A DNA stretch of 64,000 bases from DTYU01 sp040756575 (lineage in GTDB: Bacteria; Bacillota; Desulfotomaculia; Desulfotomaculales; Ammonificaceae), in NCBI GenBank assembly GCA_040756575.1, contig JBFLYP010000011.1, positions 18,278 to 82,277 on the forward strand. The letters run 5' to 3'. The notes beneath the pieces are model-generated. The model saw nothing but the letters and a program-made list of their open reading frames with translations, made no database searches and was not told where the DNA came from. Made by a program: the position numbers and the translations under genes. Below, piece after piece: positions 16,439 through 25,429 of this stretch (positions are counted from its first letter, which is position 1; each line of letters starts with the position of its first letter).

Positions 16439-17341
16439 TTGAGCAAAGCAAAAATTACTTACGGCGGGCAGGCGGTCATCGAGGGAGTAATGATGCGCGG
16501 TCCCAAATCCTGGGCGGTGGCCGTGCGCAGGCCGGATAATTCGATTGTAATAAAGGAAGAAAAACTCAAAGCCTTAAGCGCTACCGGTTTGTGGCGCCGG
16601 CCGCTCTTCCGCGGGATTGCGGTGCTGTACGAGGCGCTGGTTCTCGGAGTAAAGGCTCTCAGTTATTCCGCCCAACAGGCGGTAGGTGAGGAGGAGCATC
16701 CGGTTGGCCGCTGGGAAATCGCGGCCACCATGCTTTTAGGGATCGCCCTTGCAGTTTTCCTTTTTGCCGTTGTTCCTGTAGGCCTGGCGCACCTCGCAAG
16801 AGGCACCGTATCTTCCGACCTGGGGCAGAACCTGCTGGAGGGGCTGGTGCGGTTGGCCGTTTTTATAACGTATATTTTTCTTGTCGGCCTGATCCCTGAA
16901 ATAAGGCGAGTATTTGCTTATCACGGAGCCGAGCACCGGGTCATTAACGCTTACGAAGCAGGGGTGGCCCTTACCCCTGAGGGGGTGCGAGGCTTTCCGG
17001 TGTTTCACCCCCGCTGCGGCACAAGTTTTTTACTGATTGTTCTGATCTTGCATGTTTTAATCTTTTCGCTTTTAAAGCAGGAGCCGCTGTGGTGGCGTTT
17101 GCTGTCGCGGGTACTGCTTCTCCCGGTGATTGCAGGAATCAGCTACGAGCTGATTAAGCTTTCGGCGCGCAAGGGGCAAAACCCGATTTTTCGGGCCATG
17201 GCCGCTCCCGGGTTGTGGGTTCAACGGTTGACCACGCGCGAACCGGATGATGCTCAGGTGACGGTGGCGCTGGCGGCGCTTGATGCGGTGCTGTTGAAAG
17301 AGGGTGAATCGAACGATGTGGGAAAAGCTTGCGGAACTTGA
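16439..17341 (+). CDS. DUF1385 membrane protein (YqhQ-like)
   Basis: 300 aa from the TTG at 16439, which follows AGGTGG; a longer frame exists upstream but lacks family similarity. The opening ITYGGQAVIEGVMMRGPKSW and the central FAYHGAEHRVINAYEAG with FHPRCGTSFL are the DUF1385 signatures. Four to five membrane helices lie between about 75 and 260. The family has no settled biochemical function; in clostridia it often precedes prfA. The end overlaps the prfA start by 26 nt, so the two are translationally coupled. Confidence 0.85.
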   Translation: MSKAKITYGGQAVIEGVMMRGPKSWAVAVRRPDNSIVIKEEKLKALSATGLWRRPLFRGIAVLYEALVLGVKALSYSAQQAVGEEEHPVGRWEIAATMLLGIALAVFLFAVVPVGLAHLARGTVSSDLGQNLLEGLVRLAVFITYIFLVGLIPEIRRVFAYHGAEHRVINAYEAGVALTPEGVRGFPVFHPRCGTSFLLIVLILHVLIFSLLKQEPLWWRLLSRVLLLPVIAGISYELIKLSARKGQNPIFRAMAAPGLWVQRLTTREPDDAQVTVALAALDAVLLKEGESNDVGKACGT

Positions 17342-18383
17342 GGAACGCTATGAAGAGTTGAATAGACGAATCGCCGATCCCGACGTGATTGCGGATTACA
17401 GTCGCTGGCGGGAGTATGCAAAGGCTCACGCCGAGATTGAGCCTGTGGTAACGGTATACCGGCAATACAAGGATGCTCTTGAGGGGCTTGCTGAAGCCGA
17501 AACGTTGCTGCGGGAGGAAAAAGACCCGGATTTGAGGGAACTGGCTGCAGAAGAATTAGAACTGCTCAAGGCGAAAAAGGAGGATCTGGCCGGGCGCTTA
17601 AAGGTTCTTCTTCTGCCGCGGGACCCTAACGACGAGAAAAACGTCATTATCGAAATCCGCGCTGGGACAGGGGGCGAAGAGGCGGCACTTTTTGCAGGTG
17701 ACCTTTTGCGGATGTACCTGAAATACGCCGAAAGGCTGGGCTGGCGTGCCGAAATGCTGAGCAGCAACCCGACTGACCTCGGCGGTTTCAAGGAGGCGAT
17801 CGTGCTGATTGAAGGACGCGGTGCATACAGCCGCTTGAAGTTTGAAAGCGGCGTCCACCGGGTGCAACGTGTTCCGGAGACGGAGGCCAGCGGCCGGATT
17901 CATACCTCGGCCGCTACAGTGGCTGTTCTTCCCGAAGCTGAAGAGGTAGATGTGGATATCGATCCTAAGGATCTCCGTATTGATGTGTTTTGCTCCACCG
18001 GGCCGGGCGGGCAGTCGGTAAACACTACCCAGTCCGCGGTACGCATCACTCATCTTCCTACGGGGATAGTGGTCAGTTGTCAGGACGAGAAGTCGCAGCA
18101 CAAGAACCGCGACAAGGCGATGAAGGTCCTGCGGGCGCGGCTTTTGGACCGGCTGCAGCAGGAGCAGCAGGAGGCCATTGCCGAGGCACGGCGCGCCCAG
18201 GTGGGGAGCGGCGACCGGAGTGAGCGCATCCGCACGTATAACTTTCCGCAGAACCGGGTGACGGATCACCGTGTGGGCTTGACACTATACCGGTTGGGCG
18301 AGGTTCTGGAAGGCGACCTGGACGAGTTCGTTACCGCGCTTATTACGCACCACCAGGCGGAGAGATTGCGCCGGATCAGTTGA
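17316..18383 (+). CDS. prfA: Peptide chain release factor 1
   Basis: 355 aa. Releases completed proteins at UAA and UAG codons. The catalytic GGQ is in STGPGGQSVNTTQSA; the anticodon-like PxT region is in VPETEASGRIHTS. I chose ATG 17316 (MWEKLAELEERYEELNRRIA), which matches the family N-terminus; a GTG four codons earlier is possible. It pairs functionally with prmC, which methylates the GGQ glutamine. Confidence 0.95.
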   Translation: MWEKLAELEERYEELNRRIADPDVIADYSRWREYAKAHAEIEPVVTVYRQYKDALEGLAEAETLLREEKDPDLRELAAEELELLKAKKEDLAGRLKVLLLPRDPNDEKNVIIEIRAGTGGEEAALFAGDLLRMYLKYAERLGWRAEMLSSNPTDLGGFKEAIVLIEGRGAYSRLKFESGVHRVQRVPETEASGRIHTSAATVAVLPEAEEVDVDIDPKDLRIDVFCSTGPGGQSVNTTQSAVRITHLPTGIVVSCQDEKSQHKNRDKAMKVLRARLLDRLQQEQQEAIAEARRAQVGSGDRSERIRTYNFPQNRVTDHRVGLTLYRLGEVLEGDLDEFVTALITHHQAERLRRIS

Positions 18384-18392
18384 TCTCCGGGA

Positions 18393-18428
18393 GATGTTGC
18401 AAAATCTGATTCCTCGAAAGCCGGCTCC
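18393..18428 (+). repeat. Small dispersed repeat, TGTTGCAAAA type (copy 2)
   Basis: GATGTTGCAAAATCTGATT followed by CCTCGAAAGCC in the prfA-prmC gap. It aligns with copies near 16.3, 41.3 and 59.0 kb. Confidence 0.45.
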
Positions 18429-18493
18429 TATGTTTGGTTTTGTATGATACCGTGCCGCCTTGTGGGTGGCTGCTGTTTTGTACGGGTGTACTT

Positions 18494-19354
18494 ATGAGCA
18501 TGATATCAGGGTGTGTTGTTAAAGAGGTTTTGAAAGATGCAGCAAACCTGCTCAAGGGGGCAGGGATTATTTCTCCGCGGGTCGACGCGGAAGTGCTCTT
18601 GAGTTTTGTACTCGCTTGTGACCGCCTGGCGCTTTACCGGGAGCCGTTACGGAAAATAGCTGCTGAAGAGAAAAACCGTTACGAAGAACTGCTTTGCCGC
18701 CGTGCTGCAGGGGTACCGGTCGCCTACTTAACCGGTGAAAAAGAGTTTATGGGACTGAAATTTACGGTGACGCCGGCGGTATTGGTGCCGAGACCCGAGA
18801 CCGAGTTGCTTGTAGAAACTGCAATTGAACTCCTGAAGCGCGTGCAAGCGCCGGTGGTTGCGGACGTAGGAACGGGCAGCGGTGCGGTAGCAGTCAGTTT
18901 GGCTGTTTTTTTGCCTGCCGTGCGGGTTTTCGCGGTTGACCTTTCGCCCGCGGCGGTTTGCGTGGCGCAGGAAAACGCCCGCAGGCACGGGGTCGCCGAC
19001 AGGGTGACCTTTTTTCAGGGTGACTTGCTTGAGCCGTTACTTGAGGAAATAAGGTTTTTCGATCTTATCGCCGCAAACCTTCCGTACATTCCCACAGCCG
19101 AGATGGCCCAGCTCCCCCGTGAGGTTCAAAACGAGCCTGCCATAGCGCTTGACGGCGGGCCGGACGGCTTAGCGCCGTACCGGCGGCTGCTCCCTCAAGC
19201 AAGGCGGCTGCTGAAGGCCGGCGGCTGCCTCCTGTTCGAAATAGCACCCGGCCAGGGTAAGGCGGTGCTTGAAATGCTTAAGCCCTGGCATGCTTATGTA
19301 AAACAGGACCTCGGGGGACGCGAGCGCCTGGTGGTGGCGCGTACAGGTGGTTGA
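18494..19354 (+). CDS. prmC: Release factor glutamine N5-methyltransferase
   Basis: 286 aa from ATG 18494; other starts a few codons either side are possible because no strong Shine-Dalgarno is visible. The SAM-binding motif is VADVGTGSGAVAVSLA and the catalytic loop is NLPYIP, a known variant of the NPPY motif. It methylates the GGQ glutamine of the release factor encoded next to it. The stop overlaps the TTG start of the following transporter (TTGA). Confidence 0.93.
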   Translation: MSMISGCVVKEVLKDAANLLKGAGIISPRVDAEVLLSFVLACDRLALYREPLRKIAAEEKNRYEELLCRRAAGVPVAYLTGEKEFMGLKFTVTPAVLVPRPETELLVETAIELLKRVQAPVVADVGTGSGAVAVSLAVFLPAVRVFAVDLSPAAVCVAQENARRHGVADRVTFFQGDLLEPLLEEIRFFDLIAANLPYIPTAEMAQLPREVQNEPAIALDGGPDGLAPYRRLLPQARRLLKAGGCLLFEIAPGQGKAVLEMLKPWHAYVKQDLGGRERLVVARTGG

Positions 19355-20649
19355 CAGCCTTGCACTTTAGCGACAACTTGACGGCCTTGATGGCAACACT
19401 CATTTTTGCCGGGACGTATGCCCTCATAGTGGCGGAACGTTTGCCGCGAACGACAGCAGCTATGGTAGGGGCTGTGCTGGTTGTAGTCACCGGCCTCATT
19501 TCTCAGGAAGAGGCTGCGACAAGTATCGATTTTAACACCATCGGGTTGCTGGTCGGGATGATGGTTATTGTGGCCGTCACACGCCGGTCCGGGGTTTTCG
19601 AATATATAGCGGTGTGGGTCGCCAAACGCTCGCAGGGGGAGCCGGTACGCATCCTGGTAATGCTTTCACTCCTCACTGCGGTTCTATCAGCTTTGTTAGA
19701 CAACGTAACAACGGTGCTGTTTACCGTCCCCATCGCAATGGTGATAGCAGATCGCATCGGGGTAAGTCCCTTTCCCTATTTGATAGCTCAGATAGTGTCT
19801 TCTAACATCGGCGGTACGGCTACCCTTATCGGTGATCCCCCTAACATTATGATCAGTCACCCGGCAAAGCTGAGCTTTATGGATTTCTTCCTGAACCTGG
19901 CACCAGTTAGTGCGGTCATCTTAGTTATTACACTGGTACTTCTTGTCTTGATTTTCCGAAAACAGCTTAAAATTTCACCGGAAGAGCAACAAAGGATATT
20001 AACCCTTAATGAAGAGGATTTCTTGAGGGACCGCGGCCTGATTAAACCGTCACTGATAGTTTTGGGGATGACCTTAGCGGGTTTCGGCCTTCATGAGTGG
20101 CTGCACTTAGGTTCTGCTACCATTGCCCTCACCGGAGCGACGGTGCTCGTTTTGGTCACGCGCGAGGAGCCGGAAGATGTCTTCCTGGCAGTAGAGTGGC
20201 CCAGCATCTTTTTCTTTGTGGGGCTCTTTGTGGTGGTGGGGGCACTGGAGAAGACCGGCGTTATCGAAATGGTGGCCCGGAGAGGCCTGGGCTTTACGGG
20301 CGGGGATCTCTTACTTACCGGGCTCTTGGTCCTCTGGATGTCTGCGGTGGCCTCGACCATCGTTGACAACATTCCTTTTGTCGCGACGATGATTCCGTTA
20401 ATCCAGGAATTTGGGCGGTTGGGCCAGATACAGGAGTTAGACCCGCTCTGGTGGGCGCTCGCTTTAGGCGCCTGTCTTGGTGGGAACGGTTCACTTATCG
20501 GCGCAGCGGCGAATGTAGTCGCGGCCGGGGTGGCAGAAAAGTACGGCAGTCCCATTTCGTTTTGGGACTACTTCAAGGTCGGATTTCCTTTAATGCTGAT
20601 TTCAATCCTTATCGCGACGGTCTACCTTTTCGTTTTTTATTTGCGATAA
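19351..20649 (+). CDS. ArsB/NhaD-family membrane transporter (paralogue 2)
   Basis: 432 aa with about 11 membrane helices. It shares the family repeats with the protein at 10.2-11.5 kb: ALLDNVTTVLFTVPIAMVIA, SNIGGTATLIGDPPNIMIS, STIVDNIPFVATMIPLIQE and GACLGGNGSLIGAAANVVA. The two are clear paralogues. The product moves ions or organic anions across the membrane; the substrate is unknown. It begins inside the prmC stop codon, so it is translated with prmC. Confidence 0.85.
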   Translation: MTALHFSDNLTALMATLIFAGTYALIVAERLPRTTAAMVGAVLVVVTGLISQEEAATSIDFNTIGLLVGMMVIVAVTRRSGVFEYIAVWVAKRSQGEPVRILVMLSLLTAVLSALLDNVTTVLFTVPIAMVIADRIGVSPFPYLIAQIVSSNIGGTATLIGDPPNIMISHPAKLSFMDFFLNLAPVSAVILVITLVLLVLIFRKQLKISPEEQQRILTLNEEDFLRDRGLIKPSLIVLGMTLAGFGLHEWLHLGSATIALTGATVLVLVTREEPEDVFLAVEWPSIFFFVGLFVVVGALEKTGVIEMVARRGLGFTGGDLLLTGLLVLWMSAVASTIVDNIPFVATMIPLIQEFGRLGQIQELDPLWWALALGACLGGNGSLIGAAANVVAAGVAEKYGSPISFWDYFKVGFPLMLISILIATVYLFVFYLR

Positions 20650-20673
20650 GGGCTGTGCAAAACCGGAGAAACG

Positions 20674-20715
20674 GGCTGTGTCCGCCGGACTTTCTCTTGA
20701 CCGGCGGACACAGCC
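20674..20715. other. Perfect 15-bp hairpin after the second transporter gene
   Basis: GGCTGTGTCCGCCGG and its exact complement flank a 12-nt loop. There is no T-run on either side, so it is not a standard terminator. It may protect the 3' end of the transporter mRNA or halt polymerase in another way. Confidence 0.6.
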
Positions 20716-20787
20716 GCCGGTCTTCATCCATCCTCTGGGTGATATACTACTTATTAATGGGATAAGCCGATTGGCAGGTTTTCGTTA

Positions 20788-21813
20788 ATGGCTGCTATCA
20801 GTACTGTGGTCTGGCATGTGGATCCCAACCGTCCTGAAGCCGGAATACTCAAAGAAGCCGGGGCACTTATCCGCCGTGGACGCCTGGTTGCTTTTCCGAC
20901 GGAAACCGTCTACGGCCTGGGTGCAAATGCATCTGACCCTGCGGCGGTTGCAGCGCTTTTCGAAGCGAAAGGGCGGCCTGCGGACAACCCCCTTATATTG
21001 CACCTGGCGGCGGCAGACGAAGCGCTGCATTATGTGCGGGATGTCCCTCCCCTTGCGGCTAAGCTTATCGAGGTCTTTTGGCCCGGTCCTCTTACACTGG
21101 TTTTTGCAGGCCTTCGAATGCTGTCGCCGCTGGTTACGGGCGGACTGCCGACTATAGCGCTGCGCGTTCCGGCACACCCGGTGGCACTGGGAATCATCCG
21201 CGCCGCGGACGTTCCGGTCGTGGCGCCAAGTGCTAACCTTTCCGGCAGGCCGAGTCCTACTACCGCCGAACACGTGATAGCGGACCTTGGAGGGCGGATC
21301 GATGCGGTGGTGGACGGCGGATCCGCTCCCATCGGGATCGAATCCACCGTTCTTGATGTGACGGGACCGGTGCCGCGGGTTCTAAGACATGGAGCCGTGA
21401 GTACGGGTGAAATTGCTGCGGTTACAGGAGTGATGCCGGAAGAGGTTCCGGGGATGGAAGCGAAAAGGCCGCATTACCGGCCGCGTGTTCCCTTGGTTCT
21501 GGTGGAAGGTCAACCGCAGGCGATCATAGGAAGAATCCTGCAGCTTTATAATAAGCATATGGCAGAGGGGAAGAGGGTTGGTATCCTGGCGCGGGAAGAA
21601 CGCATTCACGACTACCCGGGGATCGTAATGGCATGCGGCCGGGGCGAGGATGCCCGCTCGGTAGCAGCTTGTCTTTACACGGCAATCAGGCGGCTTGAGG
21701 CCGATGTGGATATCATTTTAGCGGAAGGGGTACCTGCACAAACCGGTGCTGCTGTGAGTGAACGCTTACGACAGGCTGCTTCACAGGTTATCCAAGCGGG
21801 AGACGGTTTATGA
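20788..21813 (+). CDS. L-threonylcarbamoyladenylate synthase, long Sua5 form
   Basis: 341 aa. Makes threonylcarbamoyl-AMP from threonine, bicarbonate and ATP for the t6A modification of tRNA. The N-terminal YrdC domain (AFPTETVYGLGANA, KGRPADNPLILH, PSANLSGRPSPTTAEH) is followed by a linker (MEAKRPHYRPRVPLVLV, which closes over the active site in Sua5) and the C-terminal Sua5 domain. The ATG start lies about 70 nt after the strong hairpin. It overlaps mntP by 4 nt (ATGA). Confidence 0.93.
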   Translation: MAAISTVVWHVDPNRPEAGILKEAGALIRRGRLVAFPTETVYGLGANASDPAAVAALFEAKGRPADNPLILHLAAADEALHYVRDVPPLAAKLIEVFWPGPLTLVFAGLRMLSPLVTGGLPTIALRVPAHPVALGIIRAADVPVVAPSANLSGRPSPTTAEHVIADLGGRIDAVVDGGSAPIGIESTVLDVTGPVPRVLRHGAVSTGEIAAVTGVMPEEVPGMEAKRPHYRPRVPLVLVEGQPQAIIGRILQLYNKHMAEGKRVGILAREERIHDYPGIVMACGRGEDARSVAACLYTAIRRLEADVDIILAEGVPAQTGAAVSERLRQAASQVIQAGDGL

Positions 21814-22352
21814 ACCTCGTTGCGGTACTTCTTCTCGGGATGGCTCTTGGAGCCGATGCCTTCTCGGCCTGCCTCGGGGTCGGCTTTTGGGGGATCGGCC
21901 GCCGGCGTGCTTTTTTGTTAGTGGTAACAGTAGCGGTGTTTCATGTGCTGATGCCGCTGGCGGGATGGCGGCTCGGGGGTGCCGTGGGATCGGCCCTCGG
22001 ACGCCTCGCCGGCATAATCGGGGCGGTGCTGCTCTTCTTTCTCGGTGCGAGGATGATTTACGGTGCCGTCAGGGTAAGAGTTCCCGGAACAGCCGGTCCT
22101 TTCTCCTTAGGGAGGTTGGGCACCCTAATCCTTGGGGCGAGTGTCAGCATGGACGCCTTCAGTGTCGGTTTTGCGCTGGGGGTTTATAAGTATAGCCCCC
22201 TATTGGTTACGGGAACGTTGGGGTTGGTGGCGGGCCTTATGGCGGCTCTCGGCTTAGGACTCGGCAAGACCGTAAATAGCTGGGTAGGACAGCGGGCACA
22301 GCTTCTTGGTGGACTTATTCTGTTGGGCGTCGGGATACAGCTCCTGCGTTGA
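21810..22352 (+). CDS. mntP: MntP-like manganese efflux pump
   Basis: 180 aa with six predicted membrane helices. The duplicated family motifs with conserved Asp are GADAFSACLGVG in helix 1 and SMDAFSVGFALG in helix 4. MntP exports Mn2+. The start ATG overlaps the stop of the sua5 gene. No yybP-ykoY manganese riboswitch was seen upstream, consistent with read-through expression. Confidence 0.85.
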   Translation: MNLVAVLLLGMALGADAFSACLGVGFWGIGRRRAFLLVVTVAVFHVLMPLAGWRLGGAVGSALGRLAGIIGAVLLFFLGARMIYGAVRVRVPGTAGPFSLGRLGTLILGASVSMDAFSVGFALGVYKYSPLLVTGTLGLVAGLMAALGLGLGKTVNSWVGQRAQLLGGLILLGVGIQLLR

Positions 22353-22442
22353 ACCCTTCAGGGCGCACCAGCGGGGGATGAAAACGGCCTGTTTACCCGT
22401 TATCCCGCGGCACAGTTGAAGTAGACTGTTCGTGATTTTCGA

Positions 22443-22554
22443 CTTTTCGGAGGAGTGCCACATGCGGTACGCATAACGAAGAATAAAAATGTTGACGAAG
22501 TAATGCGAAGCTCATCGCCGCGCCCCACGGAAGAAGAACGCATTCTCGGAGGAA
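22443..22554 (+). repeat. RBS element copy B (short form)
   Basis: A minimal copy: TCGGAGGAGTGCCAC, a shortened hairpin ATGCG-GTA-CGCAT, a truncated core, then GAAGCTCATCGCCGCGCCCC and GAACGCATTCTCGGAGGA. The central GGGGCGAATAGACCC, ATGCAGAAGAGTAACAT and GCGCAGCC segments are missing. Its end is the Shine-Dalgarno of the phosphatase gene, 8 nt before the ATG. TCGGAGGA occurs at both ends. Confidence 0.85.
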
Positions 22555-22561
22555 TCGGAAA

Positions 22562-23026
22562 ATGCAACGAATACTGTTTGTCTGTACCGGCAACACCTGC
22601 CGTTCGAGTATGGCGGAGGGAATTTTTAAAAACCTGCTTGCCATGGAGGGTATAGAAGGCGTAGAAGTTGCTTCGGCCGGGATTTTTGCGTTGCCGGGTT
22701 CACCCGCTACTCCCGAAGCGGTGGATGCCCTGGCCGAGTGGGGAATTGACCTCGGCGGCCACAGGGCGCGGCTTTTAAGCCCGGAAATGGTTCACGAGGC
22801 TGACCTTATTCTCACCATGACAGCCCGCCATAAAGAGGCGGTACTGGAGATGGCTCCGAAAGCTGAGGGTAAGGTTTTCACCATTAACGAGTACGCCGGC
22901 TTTGCGGGGGACATTCCCGACCCGATCGGTAAACCGGTCTTCTTTTACCGGCAGTATGCAGAGGAGATTCGACGGCTTTGCCGGCTCGTTTTGGAGCGGT
23001 TTTTGGCGGAGCGCGAAAAAAATTGA
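22562..23026 (+). CDS. Low-molecular-weight protein (arginine) phosphatase, YwlE-like
   Basis: 154 aa. The P-loop CTGNTCRSSMAEGIF lies at residues 8-22, with the catalytic Cys first and a Thr in the position that gives arginine-phosphate preference in YwlE. The general acid Asp is in DIPDPIGKP near residue 120. In clostridia this gene commonly lies near rpiB, glyA and sua5, as here. Its ribosome-binding site is provided by RBS element copy B. Confidence 0.88.
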   Translation: MQRILFVCTGNTCRSSMAEGIFKNLLAMEGIEGVEVASAGIFALPGSPATPEAVDALAEWGIDLGGHRARLLSPEMVHEADLILTMTARHKEAVLEMAPKAEGKVFTINEYAGFAGDIPDPIGKPVFFYRQYAEEIRRLCRLVLERFLAEREKN

Positions 23027-23034
23027 GGTTCCCG

Positions 23035-23063
23035 ATAGGAAATGGTATTCTTGCGTAGAATAT
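23035..23063 (+). promoter_or_regulatory. Sigma-H-type promoter upstream of rpiB
   Basis: ATAGGAAAT (-35), 11 nt, GTAGAATAT (-10), an exact match to the Bacillus sigma-H consensus RNAGGAWWW-N11/12-RNNGAATWW. It starts 155 nt before rpiB and could drive rpiB-glyA-comEB-mazG-wecB. Confidence 0.65.
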
Positions 23064-23217
23064 CCTTAGTCGGTACATCCATCTCCTTTAAAGAGGTACC
23101 TGCCTTTTTGCGGTAAGATTCAGTTATTTACAGCTACTTTGAATTTCACGGGAGTCCCCCATGCCGCTGTCAAGCGGCACCGCGAAGGATGAGATGGGGC
23201 GAAAGGGGGTAATCCGT

Positions 23218-23661
23218 TTGCGGTTAGCCATCGGTTCCGACCACGGCGGCTTCAGGTTGAAACAAGAAATAGTAAAGGTTTTAGGAGAAGAGGGTATAGA
23301 GTTCCGCGACTTCGGCACCTTTTCCTCCGAGTCCTGCGATTACCCCGATATCGCCGCAGCGGTGGCGGAAGCGGTTTCGAGAAAGGAGTTCGACAAGGGT
23401 ATACTCGTCTGCGGCACCGGCATAGGAGTTGCGATCACAGCCAACAAGGTGCCGGGCATCCGGGCCGCTTTGTGCCACGACACCTTTTCCGCGCGGATGT
23501 CACGGGAGCACAACGACGCGAATATTCTCGCGTTAGGCGAACGGGTGATCGGCCCCGGCTTGGCGGCGGATATCGTGCGCATCTGGTTAAAATCAGAATT
23601 TGCCGGCGGGCGGCACGGCAGGCGGGTCGAAAAGATCGCGGCTATAGAGAAGCGCTCATAA
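23218..23661 (+). CDS. rpiB: Ribose 5-phosphate isomerase B
   Basis: 147 aa from a TTG at 23218 with GGGGGT 8 nt upstream; a longer frame from 23161 would include a hairpin and lacks similarity. Family landmarks: AIGSDHGGFRLK, the catalytic Cys in VCGTGIGVAI, and CHDTFSARMSREHNDANIL. It interconverts ribose and ribulose 5-phosphate. Confidence 0.95.
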   Translation: MRLAIGSDHGGFRLKQEIVKVLGEEGIEFRDFGTFSSESCDYPDIAAAVAEAVSRKEFDKGILVCGTGIGVAITANKVPGIRAALCHDTFSARMSREHNDANILALGERVIGPGLAADIVRIWLKSEFAGGRHGRRVEKIAAIEKRS

Positions 23662-23693
23662 ATCGGAAATACTGGTTGTGGAGGGGAAGATAG

Positions 23694-24941
23694 GTGTTTT
23701 CAATGCGGCCTTTGGCCGAAGTCGACCCGGAGGTGTCGCGGGCCATCGAGCTGGAGCTTAAGCGGCAGCAAAATAAAATTGAAATGATCGCTTCAGAAAA
23801 CTTCGTTAGCAGAGCGGTAATGGAGGCCCAGGGTTCTGTTCTCACGAATAAATACGCTGAAGGTTACCCGGGTCGGCGCTATTACGGGGGCTGTGAGTAC
23901 GTCGATCAGGTGGAACGGCTGGCGGTTGAACGGGTACGGCAGCTTTTCGGTGCAGAGCATGCGAACGTCCAGCCCCATTCCGGCACACAGGCCAACTTTG
24001 CCGTATATTTCGCGTTTTTACAGCCCGGGGAGACCATCATGGGCATGGATCTGTCTCACGGCGGACACTTAACCCACGGGAGTCCCGTTAACCTTTCAGG
24101 TCAGTATTACCGCTTTGTCCCGTACGGTGTGGACCCGGAAACCGGGCGCATCGACTACGAAGAGGTTGATTATATCGCGAGGAAGCACCGGCCGCGGCTC
24201 ATCATCGGCGGGGCGAGCGCGTACCCGCGCGAAATTGACTTCGAACGGATGCACCGGACGGCTAAAGAAGTAGGTGCATATTTTATGGTGGACATGGCGC
24301 ATATTGCGGGTCTTGTGGCGACAGGCCTACACCAGAGCCCGGTACCGTGCGCCGACGTTATTACCTCCACTACGCACAAGACCCTCCGCGGCCCGCGCGG
24401 CGGTATTATCCTATGCCGTGAGTCATACGCCGCAGCTATAGACAAAGCCGTTTTCCCCGGGACGCAAGGGGGCCCGCTAATGCATGTGATAGCTGCGAAA
24501 GCGGTGGCTTTTGCGGAGGCGCTGCGCCCGGAGTTCAAAGCGTATCAGCAGCAGGTGGTCGAAAACGCGCGTGTTTTGGCCGAAGCGCTTAAAGGTTATG
24601 GATTTAAGCTTGTCTCGGACGGTACGGACAACCATCTGATACTGATCGACCTCCGCAATAAAGGTATAACAGGTTTAGAAGCGGAGCTACTTCTGGAAGA
24701 GGTTAATATCACGGTGAACAAGAATGCGGTGCCTTTTGACACCCAGTCCCCAAGGGTTACAAGCGGCATACGGTTGGGAACTCCTGCTGTGACGGCAAGG
24801 GGAATGGGGGCGGCGGCGATGAAGCAAGTTGCAGCTATTATCCATTATGCTCTCGATTGCAGGAAGGATAAGGGAATGAAAGAAAAGGCGCGGGAAATGA
24901 CGGCGGATCTCTGCCGGCAGTACCCGCTCTACCGGGAATAA
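23694..24941 (+). CDS. glyA: Serine hydroxymethyltransferase
   Basis: 415 aa, normal length. It converts serine and tetrahydrofolate to glycine and methylene-tetrahydrofolate. The PLP lysine is in VITSTTHKTLRGPRGG; KIEMIASENFVS and NVQPHSGTQANFAVY are also diagnostic. GTG at 23694 with GAGGGGA upstream is the likely start; ATG three codons on is an alternative. Its stop overlaps the next start. Confidence 0.97.
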   Translation: MFSMRPLAEVDPEVSRAIELELKRQQNKIEMIASENFVSRAVMEAQGSVLTNKYAEGYPGRRYYGGCEYVDQVERLAVERVRQLFGAEHANVQPHSGTQANFAVYFAFLQPGETIMGMDLSHGGHLTHGSPVNLSGQYYRFVPYGVDPETGRIDYEEVDYIARKHRPRLIIGGASAYPREIDFERMHRTAKEVGAYFMVDMAHIAGLVATGLHQSPVPCADVITSTTHKTLRGPRGGIILCRESYAAAIDKAVFPGTQGGPLMHVIAAKAVAFAEALRPEFKAYQQQVVENARVLAEALKGYGFKLVSDGTDNHLILIDLRNKGITGLEAELLLEEVNITVNKNAVPFDTQSPRVTSGIRLGTPAVTARGMGAAAMKQVAAIIHYALDCRKDKGMKEKAREMTADLCRQYPLYRE

Positions 24942-25429
24942 TGCGCCCTGACTGGGACGTTTATTTCATGACGGTGGCCAAAGTCGTTTCCACCCGTTCC
25001 ACGTGCGTTCGGCGCCGTGTCGGGGCGATCATTGTAAAGGAGAAACGGATTTTATCTACCGGGTACAACGGTGCTCCCTCCGGGCTTGCACACTGTCTCG
25101 ATATCGGCTGTCTCAGAGAGAAGCAGGGTGTCAGAAGCGGGGAGCGTCATGAGCTTTGCAGGGGGCTGCACGCCGAACAGAACGCCATATTGCAGGCCGC
25201 CGTCTACGGCGTAAGCATCGCGGGGGCAACCGTTTATACAACCCACCAGCCTTGCGTGCTATGTGCCAAAATGCTTGTTCAAGCTAAAATTGAGCGCGTT
25301 GTGTTCAGGGGCGATTACCCGGATGCCCTTGCGCAAAATATCCTATCAGAAGCCGGAATAAGCATGGAGCGCTTTACAGGGGAGCTTTCTTTGCCGGGAG
25401 GGGGCGACGGCGATGGCGGTCAAGCATAA
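24941..25429 (+). CDS. comEB: dCMP deaminase / ComEB family
   Basis: 162 aa. The zinc site of cytidine-type deaminases is complete: HAEQNAILQA with catalytic Glu, and PCVLCAKML. The inserted region GAPSGLAHC and the GERHELCRG segment are typical of deoxycytidylate deaminases, which supply dUMP for dTMP synthesis. It overlaps glyA and the following MazG-like gene, suggesting a nucleotide and one-carbon operon. Confidence 0.9.
   Translation: MRPDWDVYFMTVAKVVSTRSTCVRRRVGAIIVKEKRILSTGYNGAPSGLAHCLDIGCLREKQGVRSGERHELCRGLHAEQNAILQAAVYGVSIAGATVYTTHQPCVLCAKMLVQAKIERVVFRGDYPDALAQNILSEAGISMERFTGELSLPGGGDGDGGQA

Noticed and set aside
17598..18269. 223-codon minus-strand frame opposite prfA
   Set aside because: Shadow of prfA, which is complete and conserved; no ribosome-binding site or similarity.
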